NCBI GenBank assembly: GCA_030429445.1
Contig: JAUIFG010000011.1
Span: forward strand, 1 to 35,224
From: a bacterium
GTDB lineage: Bacteria > Patescibacteriota > Saccharimonadia > Saccharimonadales > Saccharimonadaceae
DNA length: 35,224 nt
Reading direction: 5' to 3'
The position numbers and the translations under genes were made by a program. Below, in pieces: positions 24,901-34,620 of this stretch (its first letter is position 1; each line of letters starts with the position of its first letter). A model generated the notes under the pieces. The model was not told where the DNA came from and ran no database searches. It saw only the letters and a program-made list of their open reading frames with translations.

Positions 24901-25270
24901 GCTGCAAGAAATGCTAACGATCAAGTCTGATGATGTATATGGTCGTGCGAAGGCTTACGAATCAATCATCAAAGATGAAAAGATCGTTGGTCCAAAACTT
25001 CCAGAGAGCTTTAACGTTCTCGTTAAAGAATTGCAGGGACTTGGACTTCGTGTTGACTTGCTCGACGAAGGTGAAAGCGGAGAAGGTATCGTTGTTGATG
25101 CCGAAGAAGTTATCGCTGAAGCTGGCCCCAAGGACAAAACAGTTCCTGTTGATGTCATCGCAGATAACAAAGAGACAGTTTTGGACGAAGCAGATGATAT
25201 CAATCTCGAAGAAGACGGACTAAACGTCCAGGATATTGACGAAGCAAATGAAATCAAGGAGGAGGTATAG
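21908..25270 (+). CDS. rpoB: DNA-directed RNA polymerase subunit beta
   Basis: A 1120-residue beta subunit, the half of the RNA polymerase catalytic core that carries the rifampicin pocket. Landmarks in order: the rif region [16 protein letters not shown] (about 382-397) with H, R and S at the classical resistance positions, [38 protein letters not shown] (about 670), and [23 protein letters not shown] (about 830). The C-terminal beta tail ([28 protein letters not shown]) is followed by an acidic extension of about 60 residues that is longer than usual. The start is ATG 21908 ([14 protein letters not shown]) with GAGGAA just upstream; in-frame sequence further upstream lies in the leader hairpin. 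No rplJ/rplL precede it, unlike the usual rplKAJL-rpoBC order. Confidence 0.97.
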   Translation: [1120 protein letters not shown]

Positions 25271-25272
25271 CC

Positions 25273-28200
25273 ATGTCACGAGTTGTCCCAGGTACAGGCA
25301 TCGCTGATTTTGATGCCGTTCGATTGGCTGTCGCAAGCCCCGAAGATATGTTGAAATGGTCTCACGGTGAAGTAACAAAACCTGAAACTATCAACTATCG
25401 AACACAAAAGCCCGAACGTGACGGATTGTTCTGTGAACGGATTTTTGGTCCGGTCAAAGATATCAATCCACACGACAACAAACTAAAAGGTGTTCGCTCA
25501 CGAGAAGCCGCAATCGACAAAAATGGTGAACTTGTCACCAAGTCAATTGTTCGACGTGAGCGCATGGGTCACATAACTCTTGCATCACCAGTTGCGCATA
25601 TTTGGTTTATGCGCGGTACGCCAAGTGCAATGAGTTTACTTCTTGGTCTCACAGTTCGTAACCTAGAACGAATTGCCTATTTTGCAAGCTACGTTATCCT
25701 GAGTGTTGATACAGAGACTCGCGACAAGATGCTTGCTGACCTTGAAGCTGAAACGGAAGCTGCTCGTGTGGCAATCAAAATGCGCTTTGAGAAAGAAGCC
25801 AATGTAGAAAACGCTGATATAAAGGCGCTAGCAGAGGCTCAATCAAAGGAAGTAGAAGAACTCAACGAAAGCTACAACCTCAAAAAGACTCAACTCGATA
25901 GCCTTGTAAAGGGTGCTTTGATGAACGAGACCGATTATCGTAATCTCCCTGAAGAATACGAAGAGCTCATTTCTGTTGGCATGGGTGGTCTTGCGCTCAA
26001 GCAATTGCTAGACGAAATCGACCTGCCTGTTCTGATCAAAGAACTCACCGAAGAAGTCGAAAGCGCCAAGGGTCAACGTGAAAAGAAGCTACTCAAGCGA
26101 CTTCGTGTACTCGAAGGCATGTTAGCTGCTGGAATCAAGCCAAACAGTCTGACGTTGACTGTGATTCCTGTGATTCCACCGGATCTTCGTCCAATGGTTC
26201 AATTGACTGGTGGACGTTTCGCGACAAGCGACCTAAACGACCTCTATCGTCGAGTTATCAACCGAAACAATCGCTTGAAAAAACTCATCGATTTGAATGC
26301 GCCGGAAGTAATTCGTCGCAACGAGATGCGTATGCTACAAGAAGCGGTTGATGCGTTAGTGGACAACAGTGCGGCTCGTGGTGGACGCGCGGTAAACGCA
26401 ACAGGCGGACGTCGTCGACTAAAGAGTATTAGCGATATGCTCAAGGGTAAGCAAGGACGATTCCGTCAGAACTTGCTCGGTAAGCGCGTTGATTATTCTG
26501 GACGTTCGGTGATTGTCGTGGGGCCAAAACTCAAGATTAATGAGTGTGGTATTCCAAAACAAATGGCTCTAGAACTATTCAAACCATTCGTTATTAGCTG
26601 GTTGATTCGTAACGAGCATGCGCATAATATCCGTAGCGCAACTCGCTTGATCGAATCTGGTGATGCATTGGTATGGGACGCACTTGATGCGGTTATCGAG
26701 GGCAAGTACGTGCTCCTCAACCGTGCACCGTCACTTCACCGTCTATCAATTCAGGCATTTATGCCAAAACTTGTCGAAGGTAAGGCAATCCAACTGCACC
26801 CACTCGTAGCAACAGGCTTTAACGCTGACTATGACGGTGACCAGATGGCAGTTCACTTGCCACTTTCAGAAGACGCGCAGCGTGAAGCTCGTGAACTGAT
26901 GAGCGCAACGAATAACTTACTAAAACCTGCTGATGGTTCACCCGTTCTTGCAATCCAACAGGACGTCGTACTAGGTAATTACTACCTAACGTATGACAAG
27001 CCAAGTGCGCAGACTGACGTTGTCAAGGCATACAGCTCTGTATACGAAGCTGAAATGGCATACGATGCCGGGACAATTCAATTGCAAACACCAATTCGTG
27101 TGTATGCAAAGGGTGAAATTCGAAATACAACGTTGGGACGAGTATTCTTTAACGAGATTCTCCCTGATGATTACCCATATGACAATAATGTTCAGAATAA
27201 AAAACAACTCAAAAAAGTCCTTGCAAAAATATTCAACAAGTATGATGCCGAAGAAACAGCAAAGACTGCTGACCGTATGAAAGGCTTGGCCTTCCGTTTC
27301 GCAACGATTGCAGCCGTGTCTGCTGGTATGGATGACTTCCCAACAATTGATAAAATTGCTGACTTCATCAAAGAAGGCGACCAAAAGACGGCACTTGTAT
27401 CAGAGCAATTTGATCAGGGGCTTATCACCGAAGAGGAACGATACAGTCTCACTGTTGCGGCGTGGCGTAGTATCGACAGTCAAGTTACAGAATTCCTACA
27501 AAATATGCTAGGAACGATGGATACAAGTATCAGCGTGATGATTGACTCTGGTGCTCGTGGTGACATCTCGCACATTAGGCTCGCATCTGCAATGGTCGGT
27601 ATCATGGTGGATGCAGCAAACCGTGAAATCGAGTTGCCAATCCGAAGTAGCTACAAAAGAGGTCTTTCGGCACTTGAATCATTCGTCGCCACTCGTGGTG
27701 CGCGTAAAGGTTTGATTGACACCGCGCTCAAGACTGCTGATTCTGGTTATCTCACTCGACGTTTGGTTGATGTATCGCAAGATGTATTTACCGTCGAAGA
27801 TGCAGAAGGTGATGATGAAGGCTTCGACATTTTCCGTAGCGAGTCAGAGGATACGATGATTGAATTCGCAAACCGACTCCACGGTCGGTATACTGCAAAG
27901 GAAGTTCCTGGACACGTTGCTGCAGACGAGCTAATTACTCGAGAAATAGCTGATGCAATTGAACAAGATGAAAAAATTGAAAGCGTTACAATTCAATCTG
28001 TTTTATCGACCAAGAATCTACAAGGTATTCCACGTAAGAGTTACGGTATCGATATGGCAACGGGTGCGCTCATTGCAAACGCACAACCAGTTGGTGTCAT
28101 CGCAGCACAGTCAGTTGGTGAGCCTGGTACACAGTTAACACTTCGAACCTTCCACGCTGGTGGTGTGGCTGGTGGTGACATTACGCAAGGTCTTCCTCGT

Positions 28201-29106
28201 GTTGAAGAATTGTTCGAAGCTCGTTCACCAAAAGGACAAGCATTCATTAGTGAAATCGCTGGTGTCGTTGATGTTTGGGAAGACGACAAAGAATACGTTG
28301 TTCAGGTTACTCCAGTTGCCGAAAGAGTCGAGGAATTGCCTCTAGAAGGCCGCCAGGCGAGCATCAAAAAGAACGCAAGTGTCAAGGCTGGTGATGTAAT
28401 TGCATCAGAGGATGGGGGTGCAAACCCACTCGTTGCTCCAATCGACGGTGTCGTCACATTCACAAAGACAAAAGCAACAATTACGGCTGATGCCGGTGCT
28501 CCAGCACGTTATCAGATTCCTGGTACGACTCAGTTAGTAGTTAAAAAGGGTGATACGATCGAAGCTGGTGGACGCCTCACGATAGGTTCACTAAATCTAC
28601 ACGATTTAATGCGACTCAAGGGTGTCGAGGCAACTCAACGCTATATCATCAATGAAGTATTGCGCATCTATGCAGCACAGGGTCAAGATGTTGCTGACAA
28701 GCATCTCGAGATCATTGTGCGCCAGATGTTCAGCCGTGTTCAGGTTGAAGATCCCGGTGATAGTGACTTTGTTACTGGTGATATTGTTGGCAAGGCTGCC
28801 GTTGTTGATGCAAATCGACAACTCGCCGCTGCTGGTAAAGAGCAGGTCAAGTACACACAACTGCTACTCGGTATCACGAAGGTTTCAATCTGGAGCGATA
28901 GCTGGCTTTCAGCTGCATCTTTCCAGGATACGACTCGCGTGCTCATCAACGCTGCAACTAGTGGTCGTGCAGATCACCTGAACGGTCTCAAGGAAAACGT
29001 CATCATTGGCCGCAAGATCCCAGTTGGTACGGGCGTACTGTCTGACCAAGAAGCAAGCGATGACGCGGTAGATGGAATTACCGAAGACCTGAACCTCGCC
29101 GTATAG
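25273..29106 (+). CDS. rpoC: DNA-directed RNA polymerase subunit beta', lacking both zinc sites
   Basis: A 1277-residue beta' subunit. It starts two bases after the rpoB stop, with a strong AAGGAGGAGG SD at the end of rpoB. Recognisable parts: [28 protein letters not shown], clamp helices, the switch region [18 protein letters not shown], the catalytic loop N517-ADYDGD523 (three Mg-binding Asp intact, but Tyr replaces the usual Phe), the bridge helix [17 protein letters not shown], the trigger loop [28 protein letters not shown], and [19 protein letters not shown]. There are only two cysteines in the whole protein (C54 and one in INECGIPK). The N-terminal zinc ribbon region (about 62-92) and the second zinc site (about 844 and 911-924) contain none. 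Large lineage-specific insertions such as SI3 are absent. Confidence 0.97.
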   Translation: MSRVVPGTGIADFDAVRLAVASPEDMLKWSHGEVTKPETINYRTQKPERDGLFCERIFGPVKDINPHDNKLKGVRSREAAIDKNGELVTKSIVRRERMGHITLASPVAHIWFMRGTPSAMSLLLGLTVRNLERIAYFASYVILSVDTETRDKMLADLEAETEAARVAIKMRFEKEANVENADIKALAEAQSKEVEELNESYNLKKTQLDSLVKGALMNETDYRNLPEEYEELISVGMGGLALKQLLDEIDLPVLIKELTEEVESAKGQREKKLLKRLRVLEGMLAAGIKPNSLTLTVIPVIPPDLRPMVQLTGGRFATSDLNDLYRRVINRNNRLKKLIDLNAPEVIRRNEMRMLQEAVDALVDNSAARGGRAVNATGGRRRLKSISDMLKGKQGRFRQNLLGKRVDYSGRSVIVVGPKLKINECGIPKQMALELFKPFVISWLIRNEHAHNIRSATRLIESGDALVWDALDAVIEGKYVLLNRAPSLHRLSIQAFMPKLVEGKAIQLHPLVATGFNADYDGDQMAVHLPLSEDAQREARELMSATNNLLKPADGSPVLAIQQDVVLGNYYLTYDKPSAQTDVVKAYSSVYEAEMAYDAGTIQLQTPIRVYAKGEIRNTTLGRVFFNEILPDDYPYDNNVQNKKQLKKVLAKIFNKYDAEETAKTADRMKGLAFRFATIAAVSAGMDDFPTIDKIADFIKEGDQKTALVSEQFDQGLITEEERYSLTVAAWRSIDSQVTEFLQNMLGTMDTSISVMIDSGARGDISHIRLASAMVGIMVDAANREIELPIRSSYKRGLSALESFVATRGARKGLIDTALKTADSGYLTRRLVDVSQDVFTVEDAEGDDEGFDIFRSESEDTMIEFANRLHGRYTAKEVPGHVAADELITREIADAIEQDEKIESVTIQSVLSTKNLQGIPRKSYGIDMATGALIANAQPVGVIAAQSVGEPGTQLTLRTFHAGGVAGGDITQGLPRVEELFEARSPKGQAFISEIAGVVDVWEDDKEYVVQVTPVAERVEELPLEGRQASIKKNASVKAGDVIASEDGGANPLVAPIDGVVTFTKTKATITADAGAPARYQIPGTTQLVVKKGDTIEAGGRLTIGSLNLHDLMRLKGVEATQRYIINEVLRIYAAQGQDVADKHLEIIVRQMFSRVQVEDPGDSDFVTGDIVGKAAVVDANRQLAAAGKEQVKYTQLLLGITKVSIWSDSWLSAASFQDTTRVLINAATSGRADHLNGLKENVIIGRKIPVGTGVLSDQEASDDAVDGITEDLNLAV

Positions 29107-29119
29107 TAACGAACTAGGC

Positions 29120-29159
29120 ATACATATATGTCCCGCATCCTCGGTGGGGCATATTGTAT
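29120..29159 (+). terminator. Imperfect hairpin after rpoC, possible terminator
   Basis: ATACA (29120-29124) pairs with TGTAT (29155-29159), and ATGTCCC (29128-29134) pairs with GGGGCAT (29146-29152, one G-U). Only a short T-run follows, so termination is likely weak. The 3' arm overlaps the -35 of the next promoter. Confidence 0.45.
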
Positions 29160-29182
29160 TTACGTCCTTGAATAGTTATACT
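29154..29182 (+). promoter_or_regulatory. Promoter of the second mini-ORF/giant-gene unit
   Basis: -35 TTGTAT (29154-29159), 17-nt spacer, -10 TATACT (29177-29182). The predicted start near 29189 gives a leader of about 48 nt, including a small hairpin ATTAA (29206-29210)/TTAAT (29219-29223). Confidence 0.55.
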
Positions 29183-29236
29183 AAACCATAGGCTCGATAG
29201 GGGCCATTAAGTGCATATTTAATAGAAACGGGGGAC

Positions 29237-29353
29237 ATGAAGCAGGCTAGAGGATTATTCTCTTTGCAGCTAACCCGAGCAGTTCAACTGCGTGCACTAA
29301 AAACAGTCCGACCGATAGCAATCGGTCTTGCTGTCGTTGGAGGTAAAAACTAA
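29237..29353 (+). CDS. 38-residue leader mini-ORF overlapping the second giant gene
   Basis: ATG-initiated, 38 codons plus TAA, with a GGGGG SD-like run five bases upstream. The peptide is strongly basic (MKQARGLFSLQLTRAVQLR at the start) and ends in a short hydrophobic, Gly-rich stretch (IAIGLAVVGGKN). Its TAA shares its last A with the ATG of the giant gene (TAATG). The SD of the giant gene (GGAGG, 29339-29343) lies inside its last codons. A perfect internal hairpin GACCGAT-AGCA-ATCGGTC (29310-29327) has no T-run, unlike the first unit. The amphipathic peptide may be a leader, a small membrane-active peptide, or only a coupling device; no homologue is recognised. Confidence 0.6.
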   Translation: MKQARGLFSLQLTRAVQLRALKTVRPIAIGLAVVGGKN

Positions 29354-32300
29354 TGCCAACTCCTCAACGACTGCCCATTGTAGATAGTGATGATGGTGTT
29401 TGGGGTGATATCCTTCGTCAATATTTGATGAAGGAACATACGAACGATGATACTGACAATGCGGTCAATGGTGGACACAAAACAATTACCGTCACTGCCG
29501 GTACGACATCTGCAGGTACAGCCCCAATAAAGCTCACATCAGGTCCGTTAATGACTGCGTCTGAAGCTGGTGCTATCGAATTTCTCAGTGACAACCTCTA
29601 CTTCACTCAAACAACCGGCTCTACTCGCAAAAAGATTGCGCTATATGATGATAGCAGCGGTGCGACGGGGGATATCTATTATCGTAATTCATCTGGCTAC
29701 TTCACGAGACTAGCAGCAGGAAGCAACGGCAACACCCTTACGCTCGCAAGTGGCGTCCCAAGCTGGTCTTCGTCTACCACTGGACAAACCATAAATCTAG
29801 CCAATAATACCCTTACCGGTACTACTGCCCAGTTTAACACTGCACTCAGTGACAATGACTTCGCAACGCTAGCTGGCACGGAGACTTTGACGAATAAGAC
29901 ATTGACCACGCCAAAGATCAATGCAATTCGGGATGCCAACAATGCAACTGTTCTTGGGCTGAATTATACGTCAAGTGCGGTCAACTATGTCTCAGTAAAT
30001 AATTCTGCTACTGGTATTTGGGTTGGACTTTCGGCGCAAGGCACCGATTCAGACATCGCATTGTACTTGTATCCCAAGGGTGGCGGGGATGTTGTTGTTT
30101 ACGGAGACAGTGGCCAGGTACCCACTATTAGGGCATCAGGCAACGATGCCAATCATGACCTCAAATTGTTGGCAAAAGGTACAGGACGGGTCACGATAAA
30201 TGATATCCCCATCGTCACCACCACCGACACCCAAACCATTACCAATAAAACGCTAGCTGACCCTATCCTGACCGGACAGACGGTAGCTGGTGATTATGCA
30301 CGAACTTCCGCAACGCTACACCTAAAGGGTGGTTCTGGGGGTACTCCGATATTGCAGATGTCTCGGGGGTCTGGAGAAACACCCTCAAGCACCTTCGATT
30401 TCGCCTTAGCTGGTGGCGGTTTTTCGATTAGGGATGTTGATAATGGCTATTCAGTAGGTGCAAATATTTTTGCAAACACATCTTCCGTCCAAATGTATCT
30501 AGGTCAGAAGGCTTCAACGACAGATGATTCTGCAAAAACAGCTACGCTATCTGCGGGAACACACCAGGCGTCTGCTGGTACGAACGTTAACGGTCCCAAA
30601 CTTATCGTTCAAGGTGGCTTGGGTACTGGAGCAGGTACGCCAGGTGCTATAGAGTTTAAGACGGGTGTAGTTGGTGGTTCGGGGACTACGCCACACTCCA
30701 GTGCAGTACGAGCTTCTATCTCTGCGTCTGGTGAATTTACGCTTGCCTCGCCTGGCTCGTCCACCGGCTCTGTAGTGACCGTTGATGGAACTCAGACCTT
30801 GACGAACAAGAGTTTAACCGATCCAAAGATCAACACGATAAAAAGTGTGGCTGGACATACGGCTGTCATATTTGGTGATTATGGTTCTGGTGATCAGCAT
30901 GTATTTATCAATGGTGGTGCTACTGTTGGCGTCATTGGGGCATGGGGGTCGAATGCTGATATTGATTTGCAGATTCGTCCGCGAGGATCGGGCGATGTTG
31001 CGATTTATGGGGCTACAGGACAGATACCAACCTTGAAGGCAGCGGGGGCCGACGTTAATCATGATCTCAACCTTGCCTCCAAAGGCTCTGGAACTGTCAA
31101 GGTTAACGGCATTGAAGTCACTACTATTTCCGCCACCCAAACCCTCACCAACAAGACAATCAGTGGTGCGAGTAATACAATAACCAATATCCCAACATCG
31201 GCAATACCAGATGCTGCAAGGTTGGTAAGGACTATTGGCGGAGGTACACCAAGCGGTGAATGGGCGAAAGTATGTACATTCGCAGCACCATCATCACCCT
31301 ATGTGCGTGTTGCTTTAATTCTCTCCGTTACATCATTTGCCTATAACGGCGGAATTATATCTGTAGAGATGGGAAATTTGGCAGCATCATCTGCAAGTGC
31401 GAGAGTAGAATATATCTCCAAAGGTACCTCCAATGTTCTGCGAGATGATGGCTTCAAGATTGTCTCTGATGGTTATGGCAATGATTTTGAGTTGTGGGTG
31501 AAGTCTGGTGGGAACGGTTCTGTATTCCAATTTTATGAAATAGCTAGATATGGAGGTGCTGGATATTTAACATACCCAACAGATTCGACGTGGCAGGCAA
31601 GTGAACCTACAGGAGCAAGTCTGAACGTAACATCTACTGGAGTTGTTGCTGGTGGGGTGCCTGTCGTTACTACAACCGACACCCAAACTCTCACCAACAA
31701 AACCATCTCGGGTTCGTCTAACACGCTGTCGAATATTGCACAATCTTCAGTGACGGATTTGGTGTCAGATCTTTCAGGAAAGGTTGACAAGTTGACGGCG
31801 GGGGCAAATCACAAGCTGTACGGTGTCAATACCTCTGGTGTTCAGACTAGTTTTGATATGGTGGGATCGAACATTACATCGGGCAGTATTCCATTCAGAG
31901 ATGCTGGTGGTCAGTTTTTTGTCGGAACTCCGACCAACGCAGCTCATCCAGTAACCAAAGCATATTCTGATTCAGGAACCCAAACCCTTACGAACAAGAC
32001 ATTGACTACTCCGATTATCAACGACTCTGCGACAATTAGCGGGTCGGGTGTTCCAACGATCACATTGGACACTAGCAATTCGGCCCAGCGTGATGATATT
32101 TTGCTGAGCGAGTCCAGTGCTGTCAAAGCGTATTTACAATGGCGTGGAACCACTAATGCAACTTTACCTAATAGTGTCAGGTTTCAAACCAATACTGGAA
32201 CTAATGCGGACATTCTTATAGGAACTAACGCCGGTACTGCGATCTTTGTGGCTGGTGGTCAGAATGGTTTGACAAATAATCGGGTTGGTATCGCGAACTT

Positions 32301-34620
32301 GACGCCTGCTGTTGCTTTGGATGTGACGGGCGAAATTCGGGCTTCGTCAGTGAGTACCAATGCTAATAGTGTGGTGACAAATACTGGCACCCAAACTCTC
32401 ACCAACAAAACCATCTCGGGTTCGTCTAACACGCTGTCGAATATTGCACAATCGTCGATAACGAATTTAGACACCGACCTTGGGGCAAAGCTCCCCACGG
32501 TGGCGTTTGATGGGCAGGTATTTGGTGGAATCAATCTTGCTTCGGATCCTGACTGTTCACGCTCTGCGCTGTGGACTTCCGGGGTGGCTTGTACGCCATC
32601 GATTTCTACTGAACAGGCTCATTCTGGCACACAGTCGCTAAAGCTCGTATTTACGGGAGCTAGCCCCTATCCCACCATTTGTTTCATTCGGACTAGCACG
32701 GGTGCCGATGCTGGTGATAACTCTTTGGCAGTACGAGCTGGTGATAAGTTTTACATGTCAGCGTGGATCCGTGCAAAAGCTGGAAACGCTGATCCAACGA
32801 TCACCGCCTATATTCAGGCGTGGTCTACGGATTCCACTGGGGTTGTGGCTTATTCATTTACTAACAGCTCACAGATTGTACCTAATTCGTCCGGTTGGAC
32901 TCAGATTACGCATACTTTTACGGTTCCAGCTGGACGCGACAGGCTGAATGTCCGCATCGGATTCGTTGACCCTGTACCATATAACGCGGGCGATACTTTT
33001 TATGTTGATGATCTTGTTCTCGAAGATCGTACTGGCACAACAAATATAAATCAGGCACTATACGGGGCTAATGATCCTGCTTCGACCATTCTTGATTCCG
33101 CTCTACCATCATCAGCAGTAACGCTTACTGGAACTCAGACCCTGACGAACAAGACATTGACAAACCCGGTGATCAACAGTATTAGGGATATTGCAAACAA
33201 CGGTACAGTCTTGGTGCTCAGTGGATATGCCAGTCCAACTTCGTACTGGCGATTTTATAATAGCCCTGGAACACCTTCGGCAACTAATCTGCTAACGGCA
33301 GAAGGCACTGCCACCAACATTAGTCAGCGGTTTGTAACTAAAGGCAGTGGTGTTTTCCAATTTTATGTACCAACAGGACAACCCACAGTTACTATTTCGG
33401 GAGTAGGAGCTGACGGCAATCACAGTTTGGATTTGACCTCACAGGGTACGGGTGCGGTTAAGGCAAATGGGGTCGAGGTTGCCACCATCAGCGGCACCCA
33501 AACGCTGACAAACAAGACATTAACTGGGGCTAAGTTTAATCACATTTACGACGAAAACGGCAATGTAATTATCGCGCTTCAAGAGGTAGCCAATTCGGTC
33601 AATTATCTTCGGGTGCAGAACGGTGCCGCAGGAAGCAATGTGTCTCTGTACCCTGACGGTGCCGACGACAATATTAACCTGAATCTAAGTGCCAAGGGTA
33701 CTGGGATTGTTAGGGCTAAAGGTGTTGAAGTTGCCACCATTTCTGGTACTCAAACTTTAACAAACAAAACCATCACCAGTCCAGTCCTCTCCGGCACTAT
33801 CACGGGTACCTATACCTTTGGTGGTACACCTACGTTCCCATCAACCGTCGTGACTACTACTGGCACGCAAACGCTGACGAACAAGACGATCTCTTTGTCC
33901 CAGCTGACGGATTTATATACAAGTACGCCTACTAATGCTAGCTACCAGTTAGCAGCGAGCGCAGGAAATTATCCAGCGTTTAGCTCTGTACCGAAATATC
34001 TATGGCACGATCTCTTGCGTTTTAGTCGATGGTTTGGCCCACCTACATACGAAACGTACGATGGTAGTTGGTCGAGTCAATCGCTAAACACGGGATTTTT
34101 CAATGGCAAGGAATCACAAGCGGCGACCTTAGCAGATGGTACTACGACAACTGCGGTTCGTTGGACGTGGAATAGCGGCAATGTTTCTTGGAGCAATATT
34201 GCATGGTGGGTGATTGGATTTACCTATGTAGCTGGAGGACAGGCGAACGATATTTTGATCGAGTCGTCGACAAATGGAAGTGATTGGACGGCTCGTCATA
34301 CCTCTACTTCTTATGCGGCTGGAAATCCAGTGTGGCTCTACCAATCAGGTCATGGTGGTGATGCTTATCTTCGCCTTACCATCACGGCTATAGACAGTAA
34401 AAGCATCAGAATTAGCTCTGTTAGAGCGCTGTCTGCTCGTTGGGGCGATCAAGGCGGTGGGTCTGAATATGAACAGCCATATGCGTGGGATAATGACCAA
34501 AATATTACCATCGGAGACAACACCCCACGTTCTAGTGGCGCATTGAACCTCGGTAGTACGTCAACAACAACTGCATCGGGGGGGGGTCTATTTCGGAAAC
34601 GATACGAACCTATACCGTAG
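29353..34620 (+). CDS. Giant modular phage-tail-fibre-like protein, frame broken at a G9 tract
   Basis: A 1755-residue relative of the protein at 17883. N-terminal anchor-like motif ([20 protein letters not shown]), a tail-fibre segment ([25 protein letters not shown], in two parts, then [15 protein letters not shown]), and eleven TLTNKT-type motifs bounding repeated modules. There is one carbohydrate-binding-like jelly roll (about 1059-1227, [14 protein letters not shown] ... [10 protein letters not shown]) and a discoidin-like beta domain (about 1555-1710, Trp-rich). The GGAGG SD and TAATG overlap with the mini-ORF fix the start. No signal peptide or membrane helix is seen. After nine G residues at 34578-34586 the frame runs into FRKRYEPIP and a stop, while the natural continuation lies one base off. 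It therefore appears truncated in this sequence version: OFF state, pseudogene or sequencing error. Confidence 0.85.
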   Translation: MPTPQRLPIVDSDDGVWGDILRQYLMKEHTNDDTDNAVNGGHKTITVTAGTTSAGTAPIKLTSGPLMTASEAGAIEFLSDNLYFTQTTGSTRKKIALYDDSSGATGDIYYRNSSGYFTRLAAGSNGNTLTLASGVPSWSSSTTGQTINLANNTLTGTTAQFNTALSDNDFATLAGTETLTNKTLTTPKINAIRDANNATVLGLNYTSSAVNYVSVNNSATGIWVGLSAQGTDSDIALYLYPKGGGDVVVYGDSGQVPTIRASGNDANHDLKLLAKGTGRVTINDIPIVTTTDTQTITNKTLADPILTGQTVAGDYARTSATLHLKGGSGGTPILQMSRGSGETPSSTFDFALAGGGFSIRDVDNGYSVGANIFANTSSVQMYLGQKASTTDDSAKTATLSAGTHQASAGTNVNGPKLIVQGGLGTGAGTPGAIEFKTGVVGGSGTTPHSSAVRASISASGEFTLASPGSSTGSVVTVDGTQTLTNKSLTDPKINTIKSVAGHTAVIFGDYGSGDQHVFINGGATVGVIGAWGSNADIDLQIRPRGSGDVAIYGATGQIPTLKAAGADVNHDLNLASKGSGTVKVNGIEVTTISATQTLTNKTISGASNTITNIPTSAIPDAARLVRTIGGGTPSGEWAKVCTFAAPSSPYVRVALILSVTSFAYNGGIISVEMGNLAASSASARVEYISKGTSNVLRDDGFKIVSDGYGNDFELWVKSGGNGSVFQFYEIARYGGAGYLTYPTDSTWQASEPTGASLNVTSTGVVAGGVPVVTTTDTQTLTNKTISGSSNTLSNIAQSSVTDLVSDLSGKVDKLTAGANHKLYGVNTSGVQTSFDMVGSNITSGSIPFRDAGGQFFVGTPTNAAHPVTKAYSDSGTQTLTNKTLTTPIINDSATISGSGVPTITLDTSNSAQRDDILLSESSAVKAYLQWRGTTNATLPNSVRFQTNTGTNADILIGTNAGTAIFVAGGQNGLTNNRVGIANLTPAVALDVTGEIRASSVSTNANSVVTNTGTQTLTNKTISGSSNTLSNIAQSSITNLDTDLGAKLPTVAFDGQVFGGINLASDPDCSRSALWTSGVACTPSISTEQAHSGTQSLKLVFTGASPYPTICFIRTSTGADAGDNSLAVRAGDKFYMSAWIRAKAGNADPTITAYIQAWSTDSTGVVAYSFTNSSQIVPNSSGWTQITHTFTVPAGRDRLNVRIGFVDPVPYNAGDTFYVDDLVLEDRTGTTNINQALYGANDPASTILDSALPSSAVTLTGTQTLTNKTLTNPVINSIRDIANNGTVLVLSGYASPTSYWRFYNSPGTPSATNLLTAEGTATNISQRFVTKGSGVFQFYVPTGQPTVTISGVGADGNHSLDLTSQGTGAVKANGVEVATISGTQTLTNKTLTGAKFNHIYDENGNVIIALQEVANSVNYLRVQNGAAGSNVSLYPDGADDNINLNLSAKGTGIVRAKGVEVATISGTQTLTNKTITSPVLSGTITGTYTFGGTPTFPSTVVTTTGTQTLTNKTISLSQLTDLYTSTPTNASYQLAASAGNYPAFSSVPKYLWHDLLRFSRWFGPPTYETYDGSWSSQSLNTGFFNGKESQAATLADGTTTTAVRWTWNSGNVSWSNIAWWVIGFTYVAGGQANDILIESSTNGSDWTARHTSTSYAAGNPVWLYQSGHGGDAYLRLTITAIDSKSIRISSVRALSARWGDQGGGSEYEQPYAWDNDQNITIGDNTPRSSGALNLGSTSTTTASGGGLFRKRYEPIP
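31681..31745 (+). repeat. 65-nt exact repeat, copy 1
   Basis: Encodes [20 protein letters not shown] and is identical base for base to 32389-32453 in the same gene, a direct repeat 708 bp apart that could recombine in frame. Confidence 0.9.
32389..32453 (+). repeat. 65-nt exact repeat, copy 2
   Basis: Second copy of the direct repeat at 31681-31745, immediately before the carbohydrate-binding-like module. The 708-bp offset is 236 codons, so deletion or duplication between the copies keeps the reading frame. Confidence 0.9.
33745..33887 (+). repeat. 143-nt cassette, copy C
   Basis: Third copy of the cassette found at 19002 and 20265, now in the second giant gene some 14 kb away. It aligns without gaps, and over the shared block its protein is identical to copy A ([18 protein letters not shown] onward). 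Confidence 0.9.
34578..34586 (+). repeat. Nine-G homopolymer (candidate phase-variation tract)
   Basis: Nine consecutive G residues inside the second giant gene. With nine, translation stops at 34620. With eight, the frame reads [18 protein letters not shown] and stays open to the window end. Confidence 0.9.

Noticed and set aside
29310-29327. Second attenuator inside the downstream mini-ORF
   Set aside because: The 7-bp hairpin is perfect but is followed by TTGCTG, not a T-run, so it is at most a translation-level or pausing element.
17883-34620. CRISPR array because of recurring short repeats
   Set aside because: The recurring TLTNKT-coding units are irregularly spaced, in frame within coding sequence and vary at synonymous sites; no spacer-repeat periodicity.
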